The notes beneath the pieces were generated by a model. That model made no database searches and was not told the DNA's origin. It saw only the letters and a program-made list of their open reading frames with translations. From Enoplolaimus lenunculus (Eukaryota; Nematoda; Enoplea; Enoplida; Thoracostomopsidae): DNA of 64,000 nucleotides. The stretch covers positions 1 to 64,000 of the forward strand of contig JASANG010003423.1 in NCBI GenBank assembly GCA_030248215.1. Direction: 5' to 3'. Shown piece after piece: positions 12,150 through 24,039 of the stretch. Position numbers and translations under genes: made by a program. The first letter of the stretch is position 1; each line of letters opens with the position of its first letter.

Positions 12150-12300
12150 ACTAATTTTTTATGGTAAATTGGTACGGTTCCTATCTTACAATTTTTCCCG
12201 TCAAAAAATTAGCAAATATATAGCATACAGTAAAAAATTGCGTTTCATAACTTTTACTAACTCAGCCTCTTCGTCAGAAATTTTCGCATTCGCCGCTGCT
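12150..12300. repeat. TACAATTTTTCGCCCTCAG repeat copy
   Basis: TTACAATTTTTCCCGTCAAAA and TTGCGTTTCATAACTTTT match the array at 54255. Confidence 0.6.
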
Positions 12301-12309
12301 TAGGTACAT

Positions 12310-13180
12310 TGAAAAACACATTTCGAATTGAAGTCGAGTTTAAACCATATGCAATTTTTGACACTAAATTGTAATGTGCATAAAAATTTTGCTCTTTTAA
12401 GTGTTGAATCTCAGGTCGGTCTTAGCAATCTTTCGAACATGTCAATCGGGGGCTCCAGAGGCCACTGAACCCTAAAATTGACAATTTCTCATGTTGGTAC
12501 AAAAATACCTCTGCCTTTTCGCTGGCATCGCTCACGAGATTTTATCAAACAGGTGTCATGCGGACAGCGTCCCTTGGTAGCTTAAGACGTAAGATACAAC
12601 AAAAAACGTGAGAATTTTTGCTCGCTTCGCTCGCAAACACTTCGTCAGCTACTGCTTAGAGAGTACAGCTTTGATTCTTCGTTGAAAGCATACGTAGCTT
12701 ACGACAACACGTCAACAAACTTTAGGCTTTTCGTGGGAAAATCTAATGATGTAAAAACTACGCTGACAGCCTAAAAACACCTGCATTACCGTTACTACTC
12801 TTTACTACGCCTAGGGGGGCTGGTGCTTGAACAGAATTGTACAAATCGAATTTAAAATGTTTTATCCCCTATGGGAGGCCCCATAATTATCAGTTTGAAC
12901 GGCGAGTCGTCGAACTCAACCCTACTATTGAACACCCATTGGGTACCACTCTTTGATCCGTCATTGTTGCTCAATTTTGGAGCAATCAGCTAAGCTAAAA
13001 GAAAATGTTCTGATTGGATTAGAATAAACATTGGGTATTAGAAAGCGACCAGTTACACTCTTACTCTTTTGCTAACCAGAGAAGGTTGTCAACTGAATGA
13101 ATAAGCACATATGCTATTTTCCAACTGAGACGAATTGTCTGCGAGCGTACAAATAAGTTGGCAACACTCTTAGGGACTTG
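12310..13180. other. gene-free stretch
   Basis: Only a few TTGCTCGCTTCGCTCGC boxes near 12610-12640 and worn repeat sequence. Confidence 0.5.
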
Positions 13181-13380
13181 GGCCAATGTTACTTTAAGGG
13201 GTGTAACGGTAGATCAAGCGTATTCCTAAGCCTAAGCCTAAGCGTTGCAAAAATGTGTTCCTAAGCCTAAGCCAAAGCCTATGACTAAATGTGAGCAAAA
13301 AATGCAATCTAGAATCTATTAAATCTACTTCTTTTATGGACCCACCAGAAACCTTCACGGCCCTTAAAGTAACATAGGTC
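13181..13380. mobile_element. TTAGGC-core MITE, type C, reversed
   Basis: GGCCAATGTTACTTTAAGGG ... GGCCCTTAAAGTAACATAGG around CCTAAGCCTAAGC. Confidence 0.88.
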
Positions 13381-13389
13381 GGGGTTTGG

Positions 13390-14680
13390 AAGCTAAGATT
13401 AAGTGTAGCGTTAATCATTTGTTTAGGCTTATATACACGCTTAGACATAACATTAGGTTCACGTTTGGGCTTTGTGAGCAGTCCATATCATTAACATAAG
13501 CCAAAAGTTGAAATAGTATTTATGTCGCAGCCCAACTCGTAATTCAGCCTCGTTCCGAATTGGGCGTCTCCAAAGCGGAATTACAACTTGTGATAGCCCA
13601 AGGCAGAGTTATGACTGATAAAACAGCATCTGTTTCGATTGGTTAGTCGTAATCCAGCTTGATTCCACTTTAATTAGGTCGATAGCCAACAGATAGCAAT
13701 TATTAGCCAATCAGAAAAAAGTATTTGCATCAGCTAATCGTAGTATTCGAGTATGGAAATAACGTAGTAGCCAATACAAGCCGTGCATACGTACCAGAAA
13801 AAGAATTACGCCGATGGCTAATCAGTCTTCATTCCGCACTGGATTGGCCCAATTTGCAATTGGGCTGAATTACGCCTTAAAGAACTTAAACGGCAATGAC
13901 CATACTCGAACATTGGCTGATACATAACAGTTAAGCACGGCGAGTAAGAACCCAAACGCAATTTAAGTACCAAATCTTAACGCAAATTTTTGATTTTATT
14001 CTCTGTTGGGCGGTGGAAATGCAAGGCTTAGGTGTCATCTTTCGGCCCGCCATTGTGCTCAGAAGTTTGTTATACAGGACTGGACGATTCCTACGTCACA
14101 AAAACTATAGAATCGAGATAGTTTAGAATGAAAACATTTAAACTATGTAGACAGACAGAACAGCCATCGCTTTTTTGCTTGAAATGATTTTTTCAGTTAT
14201 GCAGAACAACTTGAAATACAGCAAAAAAACACAGTTTATTTGTGTTTGTGACTCAAATCATATATGACTAAATATAGAGTTACTAGTACACATAGTTGCA
14301 CACATGTATAACTGGACTAAAGCTTCTCCGGCCCGAGGCTTAACTGTTGCATGGGCCCCTCATGTGAACGAAATTAAAAAAACTGCTTTTCGAAAAGTTG
14401 TAGTGCTTGGCAGATATATTAAACATATCAGAAACGATAGGTATTCTCAATGCATTCAGTCTTAATTTCCATATGAAACGTAAACAAAATCTGTTGGAAC
14501 GTTGCCCAAAATACGTTTGTTGGGCGTGGGGCGTATCAACATTAATATATAAATGTGCACCACTTTTTAAAGATTTTCGTAATGATATATTACTGATCGC
14601 ACAGGGTGCTGTTTTAAATTAACAATCATATACATTAATTGAACGAACCCTCCCTGGATACCGGTTCAATGCTTTATACA
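13390..14680. other. gene-free stretch
   Basis: GTAATTC/GAATTAC-rich inverted blocks at about 13535-13875 look like an old palindromic element. The remainder shows nothing. Confidence 0.5.
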
Positions 14681-14683
14681 TAT

Positions 14684-15060
14684 CAGGATGCAACCAGAGG
14701 TGAAAAATACCGGAGCCGGACCCAAACCGGAGGTCAACAAGTTTTGCCGGAGGCGGAGTTGAAGCTGGAGGCAAGGCGTAATTAGGTAATTCAAATGTTT
14801 AATTTGCCAATTTCAGCGCACAAATTTGTATTTAAAGTGTTGTTAAAATGTTTTGGTTTTACGCTAACGGTAATTTTTTCCTCATAATTGTAGTAAAAGT
14901 TAAAAAGAAACGCACCAAGCAAATAAATTTTGTAAAAATATACAAAATTTCACTGCCGAAATTGGCTGAACCACCGACAGAAATTCAAACCGGAGCAGGA
15001 GTCAGAGGCCGGCGGTTGATTTTCTGCCGGTGCTGAACGCAGACCGCCTGGTGTACCCTG
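14684..15060. mobile_element. hAT-like MITE (family I)
   Basis: CAGGATGCAACC ... GTGTACCCTG with an ATACATAT/ATACATAA 8-bp target duplication. The core is rich in CCGGAGCCGGA. Confidence 0.82.
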
Positions 15061-15143
15061 ATACATAATAAAAACGGTTTCGTTTTTCGTTCAAATTAAG
15101 TTTTCACTAATAAATACACTTTAACCTACCATTTCAAAGTTTG

Positions 15144-15424
15144 TCCAGTATAAAGTTTCAGGGGCGGAACATTTTGGTGTGGGACCAGAAAACAGAGTAA
15201 GCTTAAGCTTTGGATTTATTTTCTTGCTTGGCTTAGGCTTAGGCTTAGGAATATGCTCATTCTTACGCTTAGGCTTAGGCTTATGCTTAGGCTTAGGAAT
15301 ATGCTCGTCTTACGCTTAGGCTTAGGCTTAGGAATACGCTCATTCTAGCGCTTAGGCTTAGCCTTAGGCTTATGCTTAGGAATATGCCTTTAATACTGTT
15401 CCGACCCTGTTGTTTACATTGGCC
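15144..15424. mobile_element. TTAGGC-core MITE, type B, long core
   Basis: CAGGGGCGGAACATTTTGG ... GTTGTTTACATTGGCC. The core is several modules of GCTTAGG units separated by AATATGCTCATTCTTAC. Confidence 0.85.
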
Positions 15425-15806
15425 CAAAGTCTTACCAATTAACTCTAAGAGTTCAACACTTTCATTGCTAGTTTATTTTTATCAGTCCCGCAGAAACCGA
15501 CAGAAATGTGACAATGATAAATATTAATAATTCTTGGCGGTACAAATTTAAATTATATGCTCCCGCCATAAAAACAGCGCCATCTTTGATTATACAACTC
15601 GACCAAAAAGGTACCAAATGTTCTGTCCAGCCGCCATAAGAACCAGCAACCGCACAAACACGGTGCTGGGTACGGCACCACTGCGTTAAAATCTTGTTGT
15701 ATATTGCGTGTTTTGTTTAAAACTGCAATATGATAACACTGTTTGATAATTTGACAATAATTGCTTTGGCCAGAATGTTTCTGCCCCCCCAAACACTGTT
15801 TGCTCT

Positions 15807-15971
15807 GGCGCGTAGCCAGGTCAACTTACAATGGGCGGCTAAAAACTTTTCAACCGGGTGCGTACAAGGGTTTTCGATGACTTACAAGCAAGGTTGAAAA
15901 ATATTTTCTAGAAGGACCAAAATTTTCCCACGAGGGGCTCAGCACCCTTTGATCCTCCGTGGCTACAGGTC
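15807..15971. mobile_element. family F MITE
   Basis: GGCGCGTAGCCAGGTCAAC ... CCGTGGCTACAGGTC. Confidence 0.8.
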
Positions 15972-16209
15972 TGTGTTTGCTACTTCGAACGAAAATGTGA
16001 CGAAATTGTTGTGAACTCTGAAGACACGAAGATGGTTTTAATACAGCAGACCTATTCTTGGTTTGAAACCAGCGATGTATAGGTAAGATAGTACTAGTTT
16101 AGTAAAATTCCATGCTATATACCTAAGTGTTATTTAATATCAACTCGGTTTAGTGAAATTAAAACGACATAACGCAACAACTGTAGTTAAACGAATGAAT
16201 TCAACACTA

Positions 16210-16414
16210 CACTGTAAAAAATGGGGAGTCAAATTTACCCTGTCGGAAATATGCTGCTCCTGACTACACAAACTGAGTCAAATTTGACTCCGCCAGAGTC
16301 AACAGTGAATCGGATTTGACTCTGGCGGGGAGTCAAATTTGACTCAGTTTGTGTAGTCAGGAAAAGCCTGTTTCCGAGAGAGAAAGTCAATTTGACTCTC
16401 CATTTTTTACAGTT
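16210..16414. mobile_element. palindromic GTCAAATT element (family G)
   Basis: CACTGTAAAAAATGGGGAG ... CTCTCCATTTTTTACAGT. Confidence 0.88.
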
Positions 16415-16694
16415 TATGTTAAATTCAAAAAACATAAATTTAATAGAATACCTTGGGTCTGTAAACCAATAAATGGCTAATGGACTAGCAGCCGTGGACC
16501 CCCTAAAATAGTTTCCACTCCGCTTAGAAGTCATGTGAAATCACAGTATAGTTGTTCTGATAGTTTTTGAGGCACTAACAAGTCAGGCTGGCTACAGGAC
16601 ACAATAACACCTTAACAATTTCATAAGTTGACGTTTAATCGTAGACGCTACTTTCAATTTCATTTTTATAGGCTCCGTTCAAAGTTTATTGCTT

Positions 16695-16908
16695 ACACTG
16701 CAAAAGATGGTGAGTCAAATTGCATCACTATCCGAAATAGGGTCTACGGGACTATACAAACTGAGTTAAATTCGACTCCGCCAGAGTTAAACGCGCGACT
16801 CTCAGTGACGCGAACTTGACTCTGGCAGAGTCGAATTGGTCTCAGTTTGTGTAGACCTGTAGAGCCTATTTTGGACAGAGTCAATTTGACTCACTATTTT
16901 TGCAGTGC
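16695..16908. mobile_element. palindromic GTCAAATT element (family G)
   Basis: CACTGCAAAAGATGGTGAG ... CTCACTATTTTTGCAGTG. Confidence 0.88.
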
Positions 16909-17192
16909 AGGCTTAATACACGAGGGTTCAAAGCAGAAAACTAGCGCATCAGCCAATGAGCGAAGAGGTGTACATGACCCAGTTTGTCCTCACTGCCGCT
17001 GGCACTTTTTTACGCAAACCTGGCCAAAAGCGCATTATCAAAGAAACCATATTTCAGGTTCATCTGAAAGTGATTGTCACTACGAACTTGCGTTCAACAC
17101 TGAAATTTTAATGAAAAAACAAACATTTTGCTCGAGGAATTACTGAACCATGTACCTGTCTCCTTCGTGGTCTATAAACGGCCAAGTTTAAA

Positions 17193-17413
17193 GGCCAATG
17201 TATAGAACAGGGCCGGAACAGTAGCATAAAAATATTCTTAAGCCTAAGCCTAAGCCTTATCATAAGCCTAAGCGTAAGGATGAGCCTATTCCTGATCCTA
17301 AGTCTAAGCCTAAGCCTAAGCCTAAGCCTAAGCAAAAAATTTAGTCTAAAGCTTAAACTGACTCTATTACAGCCCCTCCGGAAAACGATTCGGCCCTGTT
17401 CTATACATGGGCC
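17193..17413. mobile_element. TTAGGC-core MITE, type A, reversed
   Basis: GGCCAATGTATAGAACAGGG ... CCCTGTTCTATACATGGGCC. Confidence 0.9.
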
Positions 17414-17602
17414 AATTTAAAGTACCCACAGTCGCTGAGCCGCGTAGTGCTCGTATGTACCACCACACGACCACTGAAATAAACTTTTCCAAAAACAAAA
17501 CAGCGGTCGCATTAGTTGCATTAGGGCTACAATAATATCTCTCTCTCAATACCCATTTGGCGTTCACCCAGCAAACAAAACAATACGATGGCTGCAGGGT
17601 AC

Positions 17603-17768
17603 GCCCCGTAGCCAGTTCACCCAAGGGGGGGCTAAAAAATTTTCAGGAGGGACATTCAAGGAGTTTTAATGACTTGCATGCAAGGTGGAAAATGTTGTAG
17701 GGCGGCCAAAATTTTCAAGGGGGGACTGAGCCCTTCCTACCCCCCTAGGCCCCTAGGCTACGGGCCCG
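17603..17768. mobile_element. family F MITE
   Basis: GCCCCGTAGCCAGTTCACC ... CTAGGCTACGGGCCC. Confidence 0.85.
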
Positions 17769-17944
17769 CAGCAGGGGCGTATACCAAAGTAGCGATAGTG
17801 CAAATATATATTTCCTCCGAAATTATTTGAAACAAAAAATAAAGTACGTTCAGTAGGGTTGAAAATATTACTTTTTACAGATGCTAGCGGTCAAAAATGT
17901 ATTTAACATGAAGATATCGCCTCCTGAAATCAAGTCCTAGCTAC

Positions 17945-18110
17945 AGGCCTGTAGCCAGCTCACCTTGCTCTAGGGGGGGGGGGGCTAAATTTTTTTCCAC
18001 AAGAGGCATTCAAGGGTTTTTAATGACTTACAAGCAAGGTTGAAAATTTTCCAGGGGGACCAAAATTTATTCAGGGAGGGGTTGAGCCCCCCTCCTTGGA
18101 TACGGGCCCG
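17945..18110. mobile_element. family F MITE
   Basis: AGGCCTGTAGCCAGCTCACC ... TTGGATACGGGCCCG. Confidence 0.83.
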
Positions 18111-18119
18111 CCTAGCTAC

Positions 18120-19000
18120 GGCCCTGAATAGCTGCGGCATATATGGACAAGACACATTATTGTTTGTAAACTACACAAAGGGTTTATGACATGGGGGGTA
18201 GGTCAAGCAAATTGGTTGAACCGGAATCAAGGTTCATTTGAATTTTTTCATGAACGACTCATTTCAAGGGTAACTCGAAAATTGACTGTGTTAAATATAA
18301 GCTTCATCCATAGTTTGTAGCAGACCCTCTGTTTATTAAGGGAACAAACTTCTCCAGTGTTGTTGTGTTTGGTTCAAGTGAAACCAATGGGTTCGTATAT
18401 ACGTTTTCCGAACGAAAATGCCAGTTACAGGCCAAACCAACCAGAAATAAACATACTCAAGAGACATATTTGACAAAGAATGTGAACGCGTGTTGTTGGT
18501 CATTAACATTTGATACGCTGTTTAGTATAAAGGCACCAAAGAGCAGCATTAGGTATACAACAGACCCCAGGGTTCGGCCCAAAATAATTTTCGACGTTTT
18601 CTGTTCACAGTAAACAAATGTAAATGAAATATGGACGCCCCGCCCATCAACTGTGAGTTGCTAATTTGAAAAAAAGGCAAAAAACTTTTCCTACGTTACT
18701 GTTTATTTTCGTAAAATTATAAGGCTTAAAATCTAATGCTGAAACAAAGCAGAAGCCAAACCCTACACACAAAATTTATTGTCTTACAATTTTAAGATTC
18801 TTACTTTTTTAAATTTTCAAGATATCAATGTCTTGTGTTTTAGACATTAATAGCCTTAAACAGCTCAAAAATTAGTTTCTTAAATGATTAAAACATAAAT
18901 GTTTGTTATTAAAAAAATTGCTATTGCCAATTTATAAAACGCAAATTTCTTTCCTTCAAGAAATAGTTGTCTTTTATTCTGGACTTAACTTTCTGATTTT
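18120..19000. other. gene-free stretch
   Basis: AT-rich sequence without recognisable genes or repeats. The 82-codon open frame at 18365 has no family I know. Confidence 0.5.
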
Positions 19001-19007
19001 TATGTAC

Positions 19008-19435
19008 TGTATTGACCCGAATAAGAGTGGGAGGGGTAATAGGAGGAGGGTCCCCATTTTGAGTCCGAATCAATTGGAGTCCATATCCGTAATAAAAGTC
19101 CTTAAGCGGATAGAGTCCCTAAACCGTAATTAGAGTTCATAAATGTCAATTAACCCTAATTGTAGCGCATAAAGGACTCCAAGACCAAATAATTTGAGTA
19201 CGAAACTTTAAAGCGTACTCAAATTTGAAAGTACATTCCTAAGCATAACCTTATATTATCGCTCAAGCTATTGACACAAGACAAATGAACGTTTAATTCA
19301 ACGGATAATTGCAGTACCGGACATATCAGTACCGGACCTATCAAAAAAGGTAACCGAATAACAAGAGGGACCCCAACCAAAAACGCCCCCCCCGGCACTA
19401 CAGACAGGTCCACACCCCACTCCAGAAGGCACAAA
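19008..19435. mobile_element. family N element, worn
   Basis: ACTGTATTGACCCGAATAAG left end and GATAATTGCAGTACCGGAC in the body. The right end is replaced. Confidence 0.65.
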
Positions 19436-19874
19436 ACAACCCAGCGTGGGTTGTGTGGCGTTTTTTACAGTAGCGTAGAGAGTATAACGTGGATGACCAA
19501 TAAAGTTAAACCTAAACCAAGGTCCAAGCCTGGGATTGTTAAAACATTCCAGTCATGTTTGCGAAGATGGACATTTTCAGGGGGAAGTAATCATGATCGT
19601 AAAATGTGCCAATGATTGATATACAACATCCGATGGCCTTACCATAGACCCATCACTCCGCTACTATTTATTATTCGTGGGCCGCGTCTTATATCCGGTA
19701 TAAACTCCGCCATGACTTGTGTTTATCCCTAAAATCATAAGTTGCTTCCGGTGCCGCTACCGCGCGATCTTCCGCTTTGTATCAGTTTCTGAAACCGCAA
19801 TTGAATTTTTCGCTTTTTTCTCAACCTTGCTCGACGACTGGGTCTCTAGCAGTGGTTCCAAAATTTGAAATGTC

Positions 19875-20076
19875 GGCCCACGCAAAAATCAGGGCCGGAA
19901 CGTTTTTCAGTGACACTGCAAAAGAGTAAGCTTAAGCTTTAGACTAATTTCTGTGATTGGTTTAGGCTTAAGTTTTAGCTTAGAAATATGCTCATTCGTA
20001 CGCTTAGGTTTTAGGCTTAGACTAGGCTTCAGAATACGCTTACAATACTGTTCCGCCCGTGTTCTTTACATTAGCC
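19875..20076. mobile_element. TTAGGC-core MITE, type B-like
   Basis: GGCCCACGCAAAAATCAGGG ... GTGTTCTTTACATTAGCC. Confidence 0.82.
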
Positions 20077-20349
20077 GAAATGTCTCCGTATTAAAAATTA
20101 AGGAATATACACGTATATCTCTCTTAATGTTTATAATGAGTTATTAGAGTTTCATAAAATTTATATCCAGGACAGTGAAAACAATTATAAACTAATGTTT
20201 TAAGCGGTGTACATCCGGTCCACGCTTATGCCACCGGGAATGTTAAAAAATTCCTAAATTCCAGTAAAGCAAACAAATAAATCTATGTTGTTGTTTTGTT
20301 ATTCATTTGGACGAAAATTGTCTTCTGATATTTGGCCGCAGTTTTCTTG

Positions 20350-20500
20350 GGCCCATGTATAGAACAGGGCCGGAACAGTAGTATAAAGCATATTCCTAAG
20401 CATAAGCCTAAGTCTTGAGCAAAAAAATTAGTCTAAACCTTAAACTGACTCTATTATAGCCCACTCCGGAAAACGATCCGTCCGTGTTCGATACATGGGA
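20350..20500. mobile_element. TTAGGC-core MITE, type A, reversed, short core
   Basis: GGCCCATGTATAGAACAGGG ... GTCCGTGTTCGATACATGGG with only three CCTAAG units. Confidence 0.85.
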
Positions 20501-20759
20501 ATTTTCTTGTATACGACTGTCAAAATATAGACCTACAATCGGATGTCAAAGTGTTGTATTTGTAAACATTGCATGCAAAAAATGTAATATATTTCAAATT
20601 GCACAATGCTCTTGCAGTATAAATTTGAAATACAAAGCAATCACTAATAAATATTATTTTACTGTTTTGAGAGAACGAAAATGCACATTCAAGTTTGCGT
20701 TGCATAGAAACTCGTTTTTAGTTCAGATGAGCTTCAACAGTAAATTTTAAGGTATTTAC

Positions 20760-20979
20760 GGCCCATGTATAGCACAGGGCCGGATCGTTTTCCGGAGGGG
20801 CTATATTAATAAAGTCAGTTTGAAGCTTAAGACTAATTTTTTTTGCTTAGGCTTAGGCTTAAGCTTAGGCTTAGGCTTAAGCTTAGGCTTAGGCTTAGGC
20901 TTAAGCTTAGGCTTAGGCTTAAGCTTAGGCTTAGGAATATGCTTATACTACTGTTCCGGCCCTGTTCTATACATGGACC
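20760..20979. mobile_element. TTAGGC-core MITE, type A, uniform core
   Basis: GGCCCATGTATAGCACAGGG ... CCCTGTTCTATACATGGACC. The core of about 95 bp is an almost pure array of GCTTAGG/GCTTAAG hexamer units, the cleanest in the window. Confidence 0.92.
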
Positions 20980-21120
20980 GTATTCACGATATATTTTTTG
21001 TTCACATGAGAAACGGCACAGGACCATAACACACGATATCCGAATTTAATCAATTTATCATGTTGGTTTTGTGAAAAAAGTGTTTCAAGTCATGGCAAAT
21101 CAATAGATGAGCGTAATCCT

Positions 21121-21344
21121 ACACTGCAAAAAATGCTGAGTCAAATTGCCTCTTTCCGAAATAGGCTATTCCGAACTACACAAACTGTGTCAAATTCGAC
21201 TCTGCCAGAGTCTCAAATTCGACTCACGAGCGACAAAGTGAATCGAATTTGACTCTGGCGGAGTCGTATTTTGACTCAGTTTATGTTGTCCAGGAAAACC
21301 AATTTCAGAGACAGTGAATTTGATTCACCATTTTTTGCAGTGTA
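21121..21344. mobile_element. palindromic GTCAAATT element (family G)
   Basis: ACACTGCAAAAAATGCTGAG ... TCACCATTTTTTGCAGTGT. Confidence 0.88.
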
Positions 21345-21618
21345 GACAGTTTGAGATTGTGCGTACGCTCAAAGATTGCGGTTTAATAGACGGTGCGTTG
21401 GTTAAACATCTTCGGTTTATGTCTGTATGTGCACGGTAAAAGTATGTTTATACGAAAAAATGCTATAAATGTGCGCAAAATTCCATAGGTATTTATTTAA
21501 TTTTCACCCTGAACATAAAGTTTCTCGCAATGTAACGAATTTGAGCCTAAAGTCTAAACCTGATCCTGATAATAACGTTAAACTAGCCTGAAACCAAAGC
21601 CTAAACCTATCCATCAGC

Positions 21619-21825
21619 CGACCCATGTAAAGATCAGGGGCGGAACGTTTTTCCGTTGGACTAGAAAAACGTAAGCTTAATAAGCTTTAGACCAATGTTT
21701 TTGCTTGGCTTAGGCTTAGGCTGAGGAATATGCTCCTTCTTAAGCTTAGGCTTAGGCTTAGGCTTAGGCTTAGGACTAGGAATATGCTGCTAATATTGTT
21801 CTGTCCCTGTTCTTTACATTGGCCC
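21619..21825. mobile_element. TTAGGC-core MITE, type B
   Basis: CCCATGTAAAGATCAGGGGC ... CCTGTTCTTTACATTGGCC. Confidence 0.88.
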
Positions 21826-21869
21826 ATCAGCCTAAGAATGAGATGACACATGTACTGAAGAGGTCGTTC

Positions 21870-22215
21870 CCAAAATCCGCGGAAATTACCCGGGAAATTG
21901 GCATTTTGCGAAATTGAGATATCATCCGGGAAATTGGGATTTCGCGAAATAAGGATTCTGCCGAGAAATTGCCATTTCATGCGCAAGGTTTTTCGCTCGG
22001 TATTTTGGGAAATCGGGAATTTAGGAAATCTGGATATCACCTGGGAAATTGGGAGAAATTGGGATACTACCCGGAAAATTGGGATTTTGGGAAATTACGA
22101 TTCTGCCGGGAAATTGCTTCACCCGCAACCTTTCTCGCTCAGGATTTTAGAAAATTGGGATTTTGGGAAATTGGGATTTTGGGAAATTAGGGATATTACC
22201 CGGGAAATTGGGAGG
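21870..22215 (+). repeat. GGGAAATTGGGATTT minisatellite
   Basis: Irregular array of CCCGGGAAATTGGGATTT-like units, many ending in GGGAAATT. It directly follows a TTAGGC MITE. Confidence 0.88.
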
Positions 22216-22470
22216 GACCTGTTGTATACATGGGCATATGTGATAATGTAATATTTCAAACAATGTGGTGAGAGTTTCGCTTTTCATTGAAATTAGTTAA
22301 CAAGTACTAAATTCCAGGAATATCAAGGTGTAATTCAACGATTAATGTAGTGATAGCCATCTGCTTAGCCAGTACTTGGAAAAGGTCTCATTTATTATAT
22401 TATCTTTTTCCTTCCGTCATGCATTTTAAAATTGCATAGCAGTTATTTTAACGTATTCTCATCGAGTACG

Positions 22471-22885
22471 GTAGTGACCCGAATAAAAGAGGGTATAAGA
22501 GAGAAGGTTCCCATTTTGAGTCCCATAGGAGTCCGTTTCCCTGATGGGAGTCCGTAAGCGGATTACCGTCCATAAATGTCAATTATCCCTAATTGTAGTG
22601 CATAAATGACTCCAGGACAAAATAAAGTTGAGTTAGAAATTTTAAAAATTCTTAAATTTTTAAAGTACATTACTATTAAATATAACCTTGTATTATCGCT
22701 CAAGATTTTTACACATGACAAATAAACGTTTAATTCGACGGATAATTGCTGTACCGGATATATATCAGCAACGAAGGGTGGCGGAGCGTGGGTTAAAACA
22801 AATAACAGTCTGTCAATGAATGACGTGGGGGTACACTCTGCAGAGGCCAAATAAATATCAGTCCCTGTCTTATTCGGGTCACTAC
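22471..22885. mobile_element. GTAGTGACCCGAATAA-ended element (family N)
   Basis: TIR GTAGTGACCCGAATAA ... TTATTCGGGTCACTAC. The body has GGTTCCCATTTTGAGTCCC and TCGACGGATAATTGCTGTACC. Confidence 0.8.
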
Positions 22886-23106
22886 AGCATTCAAGAATGC
22901 CTGATTCTTATTTTAATATGTCCCCATTATTTAAAACCCCTTGTTCATCACATTTGCCCTCCGTTGTCCTCCCACTAGGAGGCATTCGGCAAAAAATGAT
23001 CGGATTTTGAAATTTTTGACAATTTTTGAGTTTCATATAATCTCCCCGAATGAATGATTCAACAATTATATTTCAATTTTTGAATAAGTTTCTCGCTTCT
23101 GTCCAT

Positions 23107-23444
23107 CATCCAACGCAGATACGTGCAACACTCAGTGGAATGGCGCTAGAATTTGCTTATCTATACACTTACATTTTCAGGTTATGGTGGTAAACTGACT
23201 GATTTGGCGTAATGCCAATTGGCAAAATCTTATCACTTGGGCCGGGACAGTAGTATAAGCATATTCCTAAGCCTGCATCCAACGCAGATACGTGCAACAC
23301 TCAGTGGAATGGCGCTAGAATTTGCTTATCTATACACTTACATTTTCAGGTTATGGTGGTAAACTGACTGATTTGGCGTAATGCCAATTGGCAAAATCTT
23401 ATCACTTGGGCCGGGACAGTAGTATAAGCATATTCCTAAGCCTG
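23107..23444 (+). repeat. 169-bp perfect tandem duplication
   Basis: 23107-23275 and 23276-23444 look identical and end in the same MITE fragment (GGCCGGGACAGTAGTATAAG ... CCTAAGCCTG). Confidence 0.95.
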
Positions 23445-23648
23445 ATCCTAAGCCTCAGCCTAAGCTAACTGAGAAAACATTTTGTTTTCGAAGACGGTTT
23501 AGTAAGGCGGCAACATTTTGAATCCAGATCCACTGAATGTTGCATATTGAAACGCGATGTTTCGGCGTTATATTATGTACCTCGGTCGTTTTAGAATAAC
23601 TGGATGGCAAAATAAAATGTGACACCGGCTCATTCCATTAACTTAGGT

Positions 23649-24036
23649 CAGGGTGCAACCGGAATTATAAAATACCGGAACCGAAAAGTTAAAAACATAA
23701 CGGAACCGGAGAACAAAAAATACTCGATACCGAAAAATTCATTATTAATGCTATTTTATCTCGTTTAATGGTGTAAAACACAACATCTAGAATGCCATAA
23801 TCTTGAAACAAATGCAGTAGCTCTACGGTATGACAAATTACGGAGTATATAAATGGCACATATTGAAAATTTTGGCAAGACACGCGGAGACAATTTTAGA
23901 AAAATAACATAGAATAATATGCCAATTTTTGTTAAATATTTCGAATGAGACAAATTTTCAATACCAAAAATATCGGAAAATTCCGGTGAAAAAATGCCGC
24001 ATTTATTACCGCAACCGGAATTCCGGTAGCATCCTG
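23649..24036. mobile_element. hAT-like MITE (family I)
   Basis: CAGGGTGCAACCGGAATT ... CCGGAATTCCGGTAGCATCCTG. Flanks ACTTAGGT/GCTTAGAT agree at 6 of 8. Confidence 0.82.
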
Positions 24037-24039
24037 GCT

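Noticed and set aside
20850-20935. Internal telomere or chromosome end
   Set aside because: The TTAGGC-like units are bounded by transposon TIRs in dozens of places, so this is not a telomere.
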